Shown piece after piece: positions 9,416 to 17,304 of a stretch of DNA of 64,000 nucleotides. Source of the stretch: Geomonas limicola (GTDB lineage: Bacteria; Desulfobacterota; Desulfuromonadia; Geobacterales; Geobacteraceae); the NCBI RefSeq assembly GCF_014193675.1, contig NZ_BLXZ01000003.1, forward strand, positions 124,001 to 188,000, read 5' to 3'. Each line of letters begins with the position of its first letter. Position 1 is the first letter of the stretch. The notes beneath the pieces were generated by a model. It made no database searches and had not been told where the DNA came from. It saw only the letters and a list, made by a program, of their open reading frames with translations. The translations under genes were made by a program, and so were the position numbers.

Positions 9416-10129
9416 ATGACCTCACCCAGCGAGCAGCAGGGGACCGTCCTCATCGTGGAAGACGACCGCAATACCGCGGCGCTGGTGGCGGCCTACCTGG
9501 GGAAGGAGGGGTTTGCGACCGTGCAGGTGCACGACGGCGCCGAGGCGGTCGCCGCCGCCCGGGCCGCAGAGCCGGTCTTCGTGATCCTCGACGTCATGCT
9601 CCCCAACCTGGACGGCTGGGAGATCTGCCGTCAGCTGCGCGAGGACTCCGACGTGCCGATCCTCATGCTCACCGCTCGCGAGGAGGAGGGGGACCGGGTG
9701 TCGGGGCTTGCCATGGGTGCCGACGACTACGTGGTAAAGCCCTTCAGCCCCCGTGAGCTGGTGGAGCGGGTCAAGGCGATCCTGCGCCGCAGCCAGCGCC
9801 CCGCACCGCGTCCCGCGCGGGTTTTGAGCTGGATCGGCCTCGAGCTCGATGCAGAGAAGCGCAAGGTCGCCTGCAACGGCCGCCCCATCACCCTCACCTC
9901 TTCCGAGTTCAAGATCCTGCAGGCCCTTTTGACCGCGCCGGGACGCGCCTTCTCCCGCGAGGAACTCCTCCAGCACTGCTACCCCGGCGGCGAGGTGGTC
10001 ATCGACCGGGTCATCGACGTCCATGTGGGGAAGCTGCGCCAAAAGATCGAGGATGACCCGGCGCACCCGCGCTACATCCAGACCGTACGCGGTCACGGCT
10101 ACCGGTTACGCGATGAAAACGACCAGTAA
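9416..10129 (+). CDS. OmpR-family response regulator (BaeR-like)
   Basis: Transcription regulator of a two-component pair. Receiver domain residues 10-125: acidic pair E15-D16-D17, phospho-acceptor D59 in ILDVMLPNLDGWE, Thr in ILMLTARE and Lys in DDYVVKPFSP. A winged-helix DNA-binding domain follows from about residue 135 (ITLTSSEFKILQALL, then VIDVHVGKLRQKIED and VRGHGYRL). The length, 237 residues, is normal. The histidine kinase begins 7 nt after its stop, so they form one operon. The sensed signal is unknown; the general order resembles BaeR-BaeS envelope-stress pairs, but that is only similarity of type. Confidence 0.93.
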   Translation: MTSPSEQQGTVLIVEDDRNTAALVAAYLGKEGFATVQVHDGAEAVAAARAAEPVFVILDVMLPNLDGWEICRQLREDSDVPILMLTAREEEGDRVSGLAMGADDYVVKPFSPRELVERVKAILRRSQRPAPRPARVLSWIGLELDAEKRKVACNGRPITLTSSEFKILQALLTAPGRAFSREELLQHCYPGGEVVIDRVIDVHVGKLRQKIEDDPAHPRYIQTVRGHGYRLRDENDQ

Positions 10130-10136
10130 GGACGCC

Positions 10137-11228
10137 ATGAAGACTCCCGAAGGGAAGCAGCTGCGCCAGCGCCTGCTCTGGAAGCTGCTCTTCAGCCACA
10201 TCATACCGCTGGTCGCCATCACCGTGGTGGTGGTCTGGCTGAAGGTCGACCGGCTGGCCACCGACTACTACCGCGAGCTGTTGTCGGTCCACAAGGTCTC
10301 CCCCCTCGAGGCCCACCGCGCGTTTCTGGACGGAATCCACCACTACCTGATCTGGGGCACCGTGATCGCCCTCTGCCTCTCGGCACTGCTGAGCTACGCC
10401 CTGATCACCTGGACCTTGCGGCCGCTTCTGCAGATGTCGGCGCTCACCCGCCAGGTGGCCGGCGGCAACTACTCGGAGCGCGTCCCGGTGGCCTCGCGCT
10501 ACGAGGGGGGACAACTCGCCACGGCGTTCAACGAGATGGCCGACAAGCTCGAGGGGATCGAACAGCTCAGAAAGAACATGGTCGCCGACATCTCGCACGA
10601 ACTGCGCACGCCGCTCACCAACCTGCGCGGCTACCTCGAGGCCCTGAGCGATGCGGTGATCCCGCCCACGCCGGAGACCTTCCGGATGCTGGAGCAGGAG
10701 GTGCTGCGCCTGGTGCACCTGGTCGAAGACCTGCAGCAGCTCGCCAAGGCCGAGGCGGCCCGCTCCTTTCTCGACTGCCGGGAGATCTCCCTCAACCAGC
10801 TGCTCGGGCAGATCATGGACCTCTACCGCCCCAACTTCCAGGAGAAGGAGCTCGAGGTGCACTGGGATCTCGACCCCGGCAGCGACCGGGTAACGGGGGA
10901 CCCCGAGAAACTCCTGCAGGCGATCCGCAACCTTGCCGACAACGCCTGGAAGTACACGCCGGCAGGTGGCCGGGTAACCATCAGCACCCGGGTGGCCGAG
11001 GGGGAGATCAGGACCGTCTTCAGCAACACCGGCGCCGGCATCGCGGAGCAGGACCTCCCCGTTCTTTTCGAGCGTTTCTTCCGCGCCGACCGCTCCCGCT
11101 CCCGCGACGCCGGGGGGGCCGGCATCGGCCTTTCCATCGTCAAGGAACTCATCGAAGCGCACGGCGGCCAGGTGGGAGCCGAAAGCGACGGCAACGAGAC
11201 CCGCATCTGGTTCAGCCTCCCCCTCTAA
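10137..11228 (+). CDS. membrane sensor histidine kinase (BaeS-like)
   Basis: Partner of the preceding regulator. The 363 residues comprise TM1 (about 17-36), a short periplasmic loop of some 40 residues rich in His and acidic residues, TM2 (about 75-95), HAMP, the phospho-acceptor His in ADISHELRTPLTNLRGY near residue 153, the N box NLADNAWKYTP and the G box GGAGIGLSIVKELIEAHGG. The ATG at 10137 is preceded by AAGGA and avoids 38 implausible upstream residues that overlap the regulator. The small sensor loop leaves little room for a classic ligand-binding domain. Confidence 0.93.
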   Translation: MKTPEGKQLRQRLLWKLLFSHIIPLVAITVVVVWLKVDRLATDYYRELLSVHKVSPLEAHRAFLDGIHHYLIWGTVIALCLSALLSYALITWTLRPLLQMSALTRQVAGGNYSERVPVASRYEGGQLATAFNEMADKLEGIEQLRKNMVADISHELRTPLTNLRGYLEALSDAVIPPTPETFRMLEQEVLRLVHLVEDLQQLAKAEAARSFLDCREISLNQLLGQIMDLYRPNFQEKELEVHWDLDPGSDRVTGDPEKLLQAIRNLADNAWKYTPAGGRVTISTRVAEGEIRTVFSNTGAGIAEQDLPVLFERFFRADRSRSRDAGGAGIGLSIVKELIEAHGGQVGAESDGNETRIWFSLPL

Positions 11229-11380
11229 CTTCTCGCCCTACCACCTTTTCCCCGCAGGTTCTTTACCAAAACTTTACAAGCGCACCTCGAGCTTCTGCGC
11301 TATCCTTTCTCCCGCACCCGCTCATTGGAACCAAGCCTTTTGCATTTTCATTGAAAAGGCGGGTTTTGCAGCGGGGCGAG

Positions 11381-11397
11381 GTGAGTCGTCGACTCAC
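11381..11397. promoter_or_regulatory. perfect inverted repeat upstream of the radical SAM gene
   Basis: GTGAGTCGTCGACTCAC has 7-bp arms and a 3-bp centre, 64 bp before the start codon. It could be an operator or an mRNA hairpin. A weaker hairpin (GCCTTTT/AAAAGGC) precedes it at about 11334-11360. The rest of the 11229-11460 spacer shows nothing else. Confidence 0.5.
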
Positions 11398-11460
11398 GCC
11401 GGCACCGGTTTCGGCAGCTGCCTCACGGTGCGGTACACCACTTCCAGGGGAGAACCACGA

Positions 11461-12993
11461 ATGAGCAAGATACTTTTTGTCACGGCACCCTATCACTGCT
11501 GGGGGGTCCAGGTCGTCGGCAACTGGCCGCCGCTGCACATGGCCTACCTCGCCGGCGTGGCCCTGGAGACGGGGCATGAGGCACGGATCTACGATGCCAT
11601 GAACAAGAACAAGTCGTTCGATGACATCCGGGAAGAGATCGTGCGTTACCAGCCGGACTTCGTGATGACGCTCGACTACCTGCCGGTGACCGGTGCCATC
11701 AGCACCGCGACCATCCCCGACTCCCTGAAGATCCTCGACATCGCCAAGGAGATCAACCCCGCCATCACGACCCTTTTGGGCGGGCCGCACCCGACCTTCA
11801 TGTACCGGGAGATCTTCGAACCGGCCGAGAGCAACGTCGACTACATCCTGGTCGGGGAGATGGAGCGCACCCTCCAGCAACTCCTCACCGCTCTTCCCGA
11901 GGGGACGGCCGCCATGAAGCAGACCAAGGGGATCGCCTTCAAGCAGGAGGGCGAGGTCAAGGTGAACCCCAAGCAGCCCCACATCGAGAACCTGGACGAG
12001 CTGAAGCCGGCCTGGCACCTTCTGGACTGGAAGGATTACCAGTACCAGGTGGAACCCTGCGGCACCATGGCCTCCATCCTCACCTCGCGCGGCTGCGACA
12101 TGCAGTGTGCCTTCTGCAGCCAGCGCATGTTCTGGAACGAGGACTGGCGCTGCCGCAAGCCGGAGCCCGTCGTCGAAGAGATGAAGATGCTGATCGATAC
12201 CTACGGCGTCAAGTTCTTCACCCTGATCGACGCCTACCCGACCAAGCACCGCGCCCGCTGGGAGAAGTTCCTCGACCTGGTGATCGAGGCGAACCTGGGC
12301 GTGCACCTCCTGATCGAGACCCGCGTCGAGGACATCATCCGCGACGAGGACATCCTGCACAAGTACCGCGAGGCCGGGATCATCCACATCTACATCGGTG
12401 CCGAGAGCGCCGACAAGGACACCCTGAACAGCCTGAACAAGGGGACCAGCTTCGAGCAGAACAAGCAGGCGCTCGATCTCTGCCGCGAGGCAGGCATCAT
12501 CACCGAGGCCTCCTTCATGATCGGCTTCCCCAACGAGACCTGGGACTCCATCGAGAACACCATCGCCTCCGCCAAGTACCTGAACCCGGACATCGCCGTG
12601 TTCCCGGTGGTGACCCCGATGCCCTTCACCCCGATCCACGCCGAGATGAAGGACCGCATCCGGGTCTGGGACTACTCCCAGTACAACCTGGTGACCCCGA
12701 TCGTCGAGCCTTACGAGATGACCATGGACGAGATCACCCAGGCACTCGGGACCTGCTACATGCGCTTCTACGGCAACAAGATGCAGGAGATCATCGACCT
12801 CGATGAAGGGTTCAAGCGCAGGTACATGCTGTCGGCCTTCATGCTGATGATGAAGGACCACGGCAACAAGTTCGACTTCGCCGGTTCCGGGATGCCGACC
12901 CATTTCAGCTTCGACGGCTCCGACGACCACCCGATGCTCGCCAAGATGAAGGAGATGGGGAAGATGGCGGGGAAAAAGTGCAGGGAACACTAG
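11461..12993 (+). CDS. B12-binding-type radical SAM protein, function unknown
   Basis: The 510-residue protein has an N-terminal Rossmann-like cobalamin-binding domain (residues 1-150), including TLLGGPHPTF near residue 107. A radical SAM TIM barrel follows, with the cluster motif SRGCDMQCAFC near residue 211, and then an all-helical C-terminus. The canonical DxHxxG cobalamin His is absent: the aligned stretch reads YDAMNKN, so a bound cobalamin would be base-off/His-off. The class includes methyltransferases, cyclases and tailoring enzymes, so no substrate is proposed. GGGGAG sets the start. It stands alone, flanked by a palindrome upstream and a heptamer array and terminators downstream. 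Confidence 0.85.
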   Translation: MSKILFVTAPYHCWGVQVVGNWPPLHMAYLAGVALETGHEARIYDAMNKNKSFDDIREEIVRYQPDFVMTLDYLPVTGAISTATIPDSLKILDIAKEINPAITTLLGGPHPTFMYREIFEPAESNVDYILVGEMERTLQQLLTALPEGTAAMKQTKGIAFKQEGEVKVNPKQPHIENLDELKPAWHLLDWKDYQYQVEPCGTMASILTSRGCDMQCAFCSQRMFWNEDWRCRKPEPVVEEMKMLIDTYGVKFFTLIDAYPTKHRARWEKFLDLVIEANLGVHLLIETRVEDIIRDEDILHKYREAGIIHIYIGAESADKDTLNSLNKGTSFEQNKQALDLCREAGIITEASFMIGFPNETWDSIENTIASAKYLNPDIAVFPVVTPMPFTPIHAEMKDRIRVWDYSQYNLVTPIVEPYEMTMDEITQALGTCYMRFYGNKMQEIIDLDEGFKRRYMLSAFMLMMKDHGNKFDFAGSGMPTHFSFDGSDDHPMLAKMKEMGKMAGKKCREH

Positions 12994-12996
12994 AGG

Positions 12997-13024
12997 CAAT
13001 GGACAATTGACGATGGACGATTGA
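12997..13024. repeat. heptanucleotide array, CAATTGA family
   Basis: Four 7-bp units (CAATGGA, CAATTGA, CGATGGA, CGATTGA) begin 3 bp after the radical SAM stop codon. Same unit family as arrays near 18409, 18554 and 44581. Confidence 0.85.
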
Positions 13025-13092
13025 CCATTTTTTTCGGTCGAGGCTGGTATCTGCCACGACAGGGTTGCCCTGCTGATAACAGACCGTTCTGA

Positions 13093-13140
13093 AGAAAAAA
13101 GCCGGATCAGGAGCGCTCAGCGCAGCTTGATCCGGCTTTT
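13093..13140. terminator. bidirectional terminator
   Basis: Perfect arms AAAAGCCGGATCA/TGATCCGGCTTTT around an 18-nt loop lie between the convergent radical SAM and hydrolase genes. Confidence 0.85.
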
Positions 13141-13152
13141 CCTTTTCGTATA

Positions 13153-13178
13153 AAAAGGCGCCCCGAAAGGCGCCTTTT
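13153..13178. terminator. second bidirectional terminator
   Basis: AAAAGGCGCC/GGCGCCTTTT around CCGAAA. It probably serves the minus-strand hydrolase gene ending at 13205. Confidence 0.85.
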
Positions 13179-13204
13179 CCGTGTTCGTTCGAGCTACTCC
13201 GGGT

Positions 13205-14092
13205 TCAGCCGATCCGGCCGGCCAGCTGCTCCTCACCGCCGGCCTGGGACTGGCGTGCCACCTGGGCGACCTGGCACTCCTCGAGGAGCGAGGCGATCAG
13301 GTGCGCGGAGGGTTTTATCACCTCCTCGTCGGTCCAGTACGACCCATGGTTTGCCGGGTTCCAGGCGGTGAGCAGGTTTCCGGCACTCACCTCGATGTCC
13401 TCGGATACCGTTTCCGAGTAGATCATGCTGAGCGGCTTGAGCGGCCAGGCGAGGACGTCGTCGGCATCGTAGAAGTTGAGCCACTTGGCCCTTTTGCGCA
13501 GGTTCTGGGGAAGTCCCGCCGGCGGAAAGTCGATGCAGGCGACAGGGTCGTGGGCCAGGGTGAAGAGCGGGATGCTGCTTCCCAAGGTGACCAGCCCCGC
13601 GAGTGTCTCCATCCGCTCGAAGGGGGAGCCGCCGAAACGCTCGGGGTCCTTGCCATGCTGACGGTCCCAGATGTAGTCGGAGATGAACACCGAACCGAGC
13701 GAATGGGCCAGTACCACCAGCGGCCTGTCCTCCCCCCCCAGCTTGCTCTTGAGCGCAAGGAGCGCCTGGTGCACCAGGGTGTGGATCCTGGCATACACGT
13801 TGTTGCGACTGCACTGTCCCTGCTGGTAGGCGGTCGTGTTCCCGAAGCCGTTGATGAAGAACTTGCGCAGCTTGGTCCAGTTCAGGTCGTTGCGGGCCGA
13901 CAGGTCGACCCAGAGCTGATTTTCCCGCGGCGAGAGTACCGGTGCCCAGAACACCACCTCCCAGGCGACATCGTCCCGGTCGTAGCCCCGGCCGGAAAGC
14001 CGCTCGCGCAGATGGTGGATCGCGTCGTGTGCATAATCGTCCTGGGTGTCTCCCATGCCATGGATGAAAAGTACGCCGAGTTTCTTGTTCAT
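13205..14092 (-). CDS. alpha/beta-hydrolase-like protein
   Basis: A 295-residue soluble protein with a serine-hydrolase pattern: an oxyanion-loop segment VLFIHGMGDTQDDYAHDAIH at the N-terminus and a nucleophile elbow LAHSLGSVFISDYI near residue 130. Likely acid and His partners lie in DADDVLAWPL and in NPANHGSYW toward the C-terminus. This resembles lipase- or esterase-like proteins that act on intracellular substrates; no signal peptide is seen. The ATG at 14092 is preceded by AGGGGGA. Flanking terminators suggest an independent gene. The substrate is unknown. Confidence 0.75.
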   Translation of the reverse strand: MNKKLGVLFIHGMGDTQDDYAHDAIHHLRERLSGRGYDRDDVAWEVVFWAPVLSPRENQLWVDLSARNDLNWTKLRKFFINGFGNTTAYQQGQCSRNNVYARIHTLVHQALLALKSKLGGEDRPLVVLAHSLGSVFISDYIWDRQHGKDPERFGGSPFERMETLAGLVTLGSSIPLFTLAHDPVACIDFPPAGLPQNLRKRAKWLNFYDADDVLAWPLKPLSMIYSETVSEDIEVSAGNLLTAWNPANHGSYWTDEEVIKPSAHLIASLLEECQVAQVARQSQAGGEEQLAGRIG

Positions 14093-14239
14093 AACATCCC
14101 CCTCTGCCCCGATTCCTGCCCGGTGAGACTTAATAGTTTTATGTATTCTAATGTGCCTGTACAATATACCGTGCAGTGCCTGCTCTGCAAGTTACAGCGC
14201 TCCCGTTTCCCTGAACCAGGTCAGTCTCCTCCCGAAACA

Positions 14240-14279
14240 AAAAGAGCGCCGCCTGCCCTTAATGGCAAACGCCGCTCTC
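14240..14279 (-). terminator. terminator of the small unknown gene
   Basis: Minus-strand arms AGAGCG/CGCTCT enclose a GC-rich interior, followed by TTTTTG, 78 bp past the stop at 14357. Confidence 0.7.
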
Positions 14280-14356
14280 TTTGTCGTGTCACTGTTTCAG
14301 TGAGGTTTCCGGGACGGCACCGTGGTACACAGCGTCACACCAGACCCCGGCGGACC

Positions 14357-14749
14357 CTAGCCGCGTACCGCCACCTCGCTCAAGAACCTCAGCATGAGTG
14401 GGGTAGGCTCCCCGGTGAGGGTCACGTACTCCTCTATGGCTCGGCCCAGCAGGAAGACCGCCTCGTGCCGGGCGTCCATGTGGATGACCGTCTCAGCTTC
14501 GAAGCGGGAAGGCTTCTCCAGTCCGTCCCTCTTTTTGGTGGCAGGGCGCAGGATCTCGAAGAGCGAGGCCACCTTTTCCGCCAGTCCCAGCTGCCCCTTC
14601 TTGAGCTCGTTCAGCTGTACCAGGATCTCTTCCGCAGCGCCGGCCAGGGTAATCGCCGAGAACAGGTCGCCTTTGGCGAAAAACAGTTCCAGCGCCGTTT
14701 CGATCTGCCCCTGCGCGATCTCCTGCTTGGAATACTTTCTGATGTCCAT
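14357..14749 (-). CDS. conserved-looking helical protein, unknown
   Basis: A 130-residue, mostly helical cytosolic protein starting MDIRKYSKQEIAQGQIETAL. No family is recognised. Predicted helices carry an Ala/Leu-rich segment (FSAITLAGAAEEILVQLNEL) that resembles helical-bundle or nucleotidyltransferase-associated domains, but no catalytic motif is visible. GGAGGAACT directly before the ATG at 14749 decides the start; an upstream extension would run through the rplI terminator. Terminators on both sides indicate its own transcription unit. Confidence 0.7.
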   Translation of the reverse strand: MDIRKYSKQEIAQGQIETALELFFAKGDLFSAITLAGAAEEILVQLNELKKGQLGLAEKVASLFEILRPATKKRDGLEKPSRFEAETVIHMDARHEAVFLLGRAIEEYVTLTGEPTPLMLRFLSEVAVRG

Positions 14750-14800
14750 AGTTCCTCCGCTGCCTGCCCCGAATCGGGATTGCAGTGCGGCAATGGTAAC

Positions 14801-14839
14801 AAAAAAAGGGTCGAATCCCAAAGGAGACGACCCTTTTTA
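14801..14839. terminator. bidirectional terminator after rplI
   Basis: AAAAAGGGTCG at 14803-14813 pairs with CGACCCTTTTT at 14829-14839, giving T runs in both directions. Confidence 0.85.
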
Positions 14840-14858
14840 ACTGCTCGAAAACCGGCTG

Positions 14859-15302
14859 TTAGGCCTTGGTCACCACAACCTTCAGGTTGGCGGTGACTTC
14901 CGGGTGGAGCTTCACGGCAGCGGTGTACTCGCCCAGCTGCTTGATCGGCTCGGCCAGCACGATGCGCTTACGGTCAATTTCAACGCCCTGGGCCTTGAGC
15001 TGCTCGGCCAGTTCCATGTTGGTGACGGCACCGAACAGCTTGTCGTCAGCACCGGACTGGTGGGCAAGGGTCAGGGTGATAGCTTCGATCTTGGTTGCAA
15101 CAGCCTTGGCTGCCTCGAGAACGCGGTTTTTCTTGTACTCCAGGTGCTTCTTGGCGTGAGCCAGAGCCTTGGCGTTCTTCTCGGTAGCCTCGATGGCGAA
15201 CCCTTTGGGGAGCAGGTAGTTCCTGGCGTAGCCCGGAGCAACCTTGACGACGTCACCGATGTGGCCCAGATTCTCGACGTTTTCCTGCAGAATAACCTTC
15301 AT
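14859..15302 (-). CDS. rplI: 50S ribosomal protein L9
   Basis: Large-subunit protein at the base of the L1 stalk, helping frame maintenance. 147 residues, the normal length. The N-terminal domain MKVILQENVENLGHIGDVVKV and AGYARNYL-type segment (PGYARNYLLPKGFA) are diagnostic. A long central helix and C-terminal domain follow. Last gene of the rpsF-rpsR-DUF2232-rplI operon. Confidence 0.98.
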   Translation of the reverse strand: MKVILQENVENLGHIGDVVKVAPGYARNYLLPKGFAIEATEKNAKALAHAKKHLEYKKNRVLEAAKAVATKIEAITLTLAHQSGADDKLFGAVTNMELAEQLKAQGVEIDRKRIVLAEPIKQLGEYTAAVKLHPEVTANLKVVVTKA

Positions 15303-15326
15303 GAAATGCCTCCTAGCCTGATTGAT

Positions 15327-16283
15327 TTACAGGTTTTGCGGGTTTTTTGGGGTCCTGAAATCACCCCAGAGATCGAAAATGCCCAGCACCGCCACCGCCA
15401 GCGCCATGAGGGGCTGGAAGATCAGGAGCAGGACGACGAACATACGGATAAAGACCGGAGCCTTGTAGCTGGCGAACAGGTGGCTCAGCACTGCGCACCC
15501 CTGCACAAGGTAGAGGGTGCTGAGAACGATCAGCACGTTGAGCGACGCCAGGTGGACCTGGCTCTGCTCGATAAGCATCGCGAAACCGGCCACGATCAAA
15601 AGCCAGACAAGCGGCTCCGGATTTTTGTACTTCCTGAAGTTTCCCAGGTAGACCGGCACCCGGTTGCGTGCCGCCACCTTTGAGACCAGCACCAGGTTCG
15701 CCATGGCGATCATGCCGAGCGCCACGGTGACCAGCGCAGGATAGATCGTCACGATCAGCGTCCCGGCCTGGTGCATCGATTCGTTGAGCGCCTTGAGTTC
15801 CTGCCCCGCCACCCCCGCCTTCTCGTACATCTTGGCGGTCTGGCTGATGCTCGCTTCCACGCCCCGGACCACCTTGGCATGCAGGTCGGCACCGGTGAGG
15901 TAGCCGTACAGCCCGGCGGTAATGGCGATGCAGCCCAGGTTGATGGCGACTGCGTAGACGATGGAGCGGGCGCCCCCCTTGATCCGGATCAGGAACTCGG
16001 AGAGTGCCACGGCCAGGATGCCGGCCTGCAGCAGGTAGATCACCGTCGAGGCCGGGTCGGCAACCACGGTGAGGAGCAGCGCGCTGGCGATCACGATCGA
16101 GAGACCGACCCAGCGCCCCTGCTTCAGCGCATAGTAGATCCCGGGGGCGGCAGCGAAGCAGCCGGGGATCAGGCCGATGACAGGGATCAGCAGAAACGCA
16201 AGAAAGAGCGCCGCCGAAGCGACGCTCCCCTTGATGACGTCAAGAATCCGCCCCTGCAACACAGGGTTGCCAGCGAGCGACAC
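15327..16283 (-). CDS. DUF2232 (YybS-like) membrane protein
   Basis: A 318-residue polytopic inner-membrane protein with about eight hydrophobic segments (e.g. AALFLAFLLIPVIGLIPGCF near residue 25). It belongs to the DUF2232/YybS type that often sits between rpsR and rplI in Deltaproteobacteria and Firmicutes. Its function is unknown. It begins 3 nt after the rpsR stop, so it is operonic with the ribosomal genes. Confidence 0.85.
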   Translation of the reverse strand: MSLAGNPVLQGRILDVIKGSVASAALFLAFLLIPVIGLIPGCFAAAPGIYYALKQGRWVGLSIVIASALLLTVVADPASTVIYLLQAGILAVALSEFLIRIKGGARSIVYAVAINLGCIAITAGLYGYLTGADLHAKVVRGVEASISQTAKMYEKAGVAGQELKALNESMHQAGTLIVTIYPALVTVALGMIAMANLVLVSKVAARNRVPVYLGNFRKYKNPEPLVWLLIVAGFAMLIEQSQVHLASLNVLIVLSTLYLVQGCAVLSHLFASYKAPVFIRMFVVLLLIFQPLMALAVAVLGIFDLWGDFRTPKNPQNL

Positions 16284-16286
16284 AGA

Positions 16287-16568
16287 TTAAGCGGTTGCGT
16301 GGCTGCCCGCGATGGGGAGCAGCGCGATGTTCCTGGCGCGCTTGATCGCCTCGGTAATCTCCCTCTGGTGCTTGGAGCAGTTACCCGAGATGCGGCGCGG
16401 AATGATCTTGCCGCGCTCGGAAACGAAGTAACGAAGCGTGCGGGGATCTTTGTAATCGATGGACACCTGCTTGTCTGCGCAGAAGCGGCAGACTTTGCGG
16501 CGCTGGAACGGACGTTTTTTGCGGGGGCCGCTGGTCGGCCTGCCCTGGGGTGCTCTTTCGTCAGCCAT
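16287..16568 (-). CDS. rpsR: 30S ribosomal protein S18
   Basis: Binds the platform with S6. 93 residues, longer than usual at the N-terminus (basic, Pro-rich first 20 residues). Core [18 protein letters not shown] and the later [12 protein letters not shown] supply Cys, Cys, Cys and His, which looks like a zinc-binding (C+) S18. Begins 3 nt downstream of rpsF. Confidence 0.97.
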   Translation of the reverse strand: MADERAPQGRPTSGPRKKRPFQRRKVCRFCADKQVSIDYKDPRTLRYFVSERGKIIPRRISGNCSKHQREITEAIKRARNIALLPIAGSHATA

Positions 16569-16571
16569 TGC

Positions 16572-16973
16572 TTATCCCTCCGTAGTAGTTTCGGCCGGAG
16601 CCTCGGTCACTTCTGCGGTCGCCTCTACGGCTTCCTCGGTCCCTTCCTCGGCAGCTTTCACCGGAGCGGCGGCCGGAGCCACGACTTCAGTTTCCAGCTT
16701 GACGCTCTGGTAACGGATGACCTTGTCGTCCAGACGCAGACGGCGCTCCAGTTCGGCGATCAGTGCGGAGTCGCCGTCGAAGCGGAGGTAGAAGTAACGG
16801 CCACGGGGGTTCTTGTTGATCGGGTAAGCCAGTTTCCTGACGCCCCAGTCCTCGAGCCTCTTGAAATCGCCGTTCATGCTGGCGATGATGTCCTGAACCT
16901 TGGTGGAGAGCCCTTTCAGCTCTTCGTCACCGAGGTCCGGCTGGACGATGTAGATCGTCTCGTACATCCTCAT
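16572..16973 (-). CDS. rpsF: 30S ribosomal protein S6
   Basis: Forms a heterodimer with S18 on the platform. The core of about 100 residues (MRMYETIYIVQPDL, LAYPINKNPRGRYFYLRFDG) is canonical. The 133-residue protein has an extra 30-residue acidic Glu/Ala/Thr tail, seen in several deltaproteobacterial S6 proteins. First gene of its operon. A GC hairpin (TCCGGGCCGGACCCGGGG) lies between promoter and SD and could be an S6:S18 autoregulatory leader; this is inference. Confidence 0.97.
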   Translation of the reverse strand: MRMYETIYIVQPDLGDEELKGLSTKVQDIIASMNGDFKRLEDWGVRKLAYPINKNPRGRYFYLRFDGDSALIAELERRLRLDDKVIRYQSVKLETEVVAPAAAPVKAAEEGTEEAVEATAEVTEAPAETTTEG

Positions 16974-17060
16974 GGTAATGCCTCCTCACGGTTATTGAGC
17001 CCCGGGTCCGGCCCGGAGCAAGGAGATACGGCAGGCTATGCCGTTCTGGTGGAACAACGT

Positions 17061-17089
17061 TCTTTACTACAGATGATGTCGCTTGACAA
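17061..17089 (-). promoter_or_regulatory. promoter of rpsF operon
   Basis: Minus strand -35 TTGTCA (17084-17089) and -10 TAAAGA (17061-17066) with a 17-bp spacer. Confidence 0.6.
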
Positions 17090-17172
17090 GAAAAAACCGA
17101 GTCAGCGGCGAAAAAGACCTACAAAAGGGCGTTACAGGCGGTTAGCGGGAGAATTGGCGTTGACAAAGCTGC

Positions 17173-17223
17173 CGGTCCCCTCACCCCGGCCCTCACCCCG
17201 GCCCTCTCCCGGAGGGCGAGGGA
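17173..17223. repeat. degenerate REP-like GC repeat
   Basis: Tandem CCCTCACCCCGGC units followed by CCCTCTCCCGGAGGGCGAGGG. Resembles the REP-like cores elsewhere in the window. It sits directly next to the CCCCAGT array. Confidence 0.6.
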
Positions 17224-17233
17224 GGATCGGAAT

Positions 17234-17282
17234 CCCCAGTCCCCAGTCCCCAGTCCCCAGTCCCCAGTCCCCAGTCCCCAGT
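17234..17282. repeat. seven perfect CCCCAGT heptamers
   Basis: Seven identical 7-bp units, then two degenerate ones, end just before the ychF 3' end. The unit resembles heptanucleotide short tandem repeats (STRR) described in filamentous cyanobacteria; this is from memory. Confidence 0.95.
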
Positions 17283-17304
17283 CCCTAGCCCCTACCACCT
17301 GCCT

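Noticed and set aside
11263..12999. Long antisense open frame across the radical SAM gene (578 codons, minus strand)
   Set aside because: Shadow of the sense gene; no domain, no start signal.
14801..14839. GGGTCGAATCCCA resembling a tRNA T-arm
   Set aside because: It is one arm plus loop of the rplI terminator; no acceptor stem or anticodon arm around it.
17234..17282. CCCCAGT array as a possible CRISPR
   Set aside because: Units are 7 bp and contiguous with no spacers; no cas genes.
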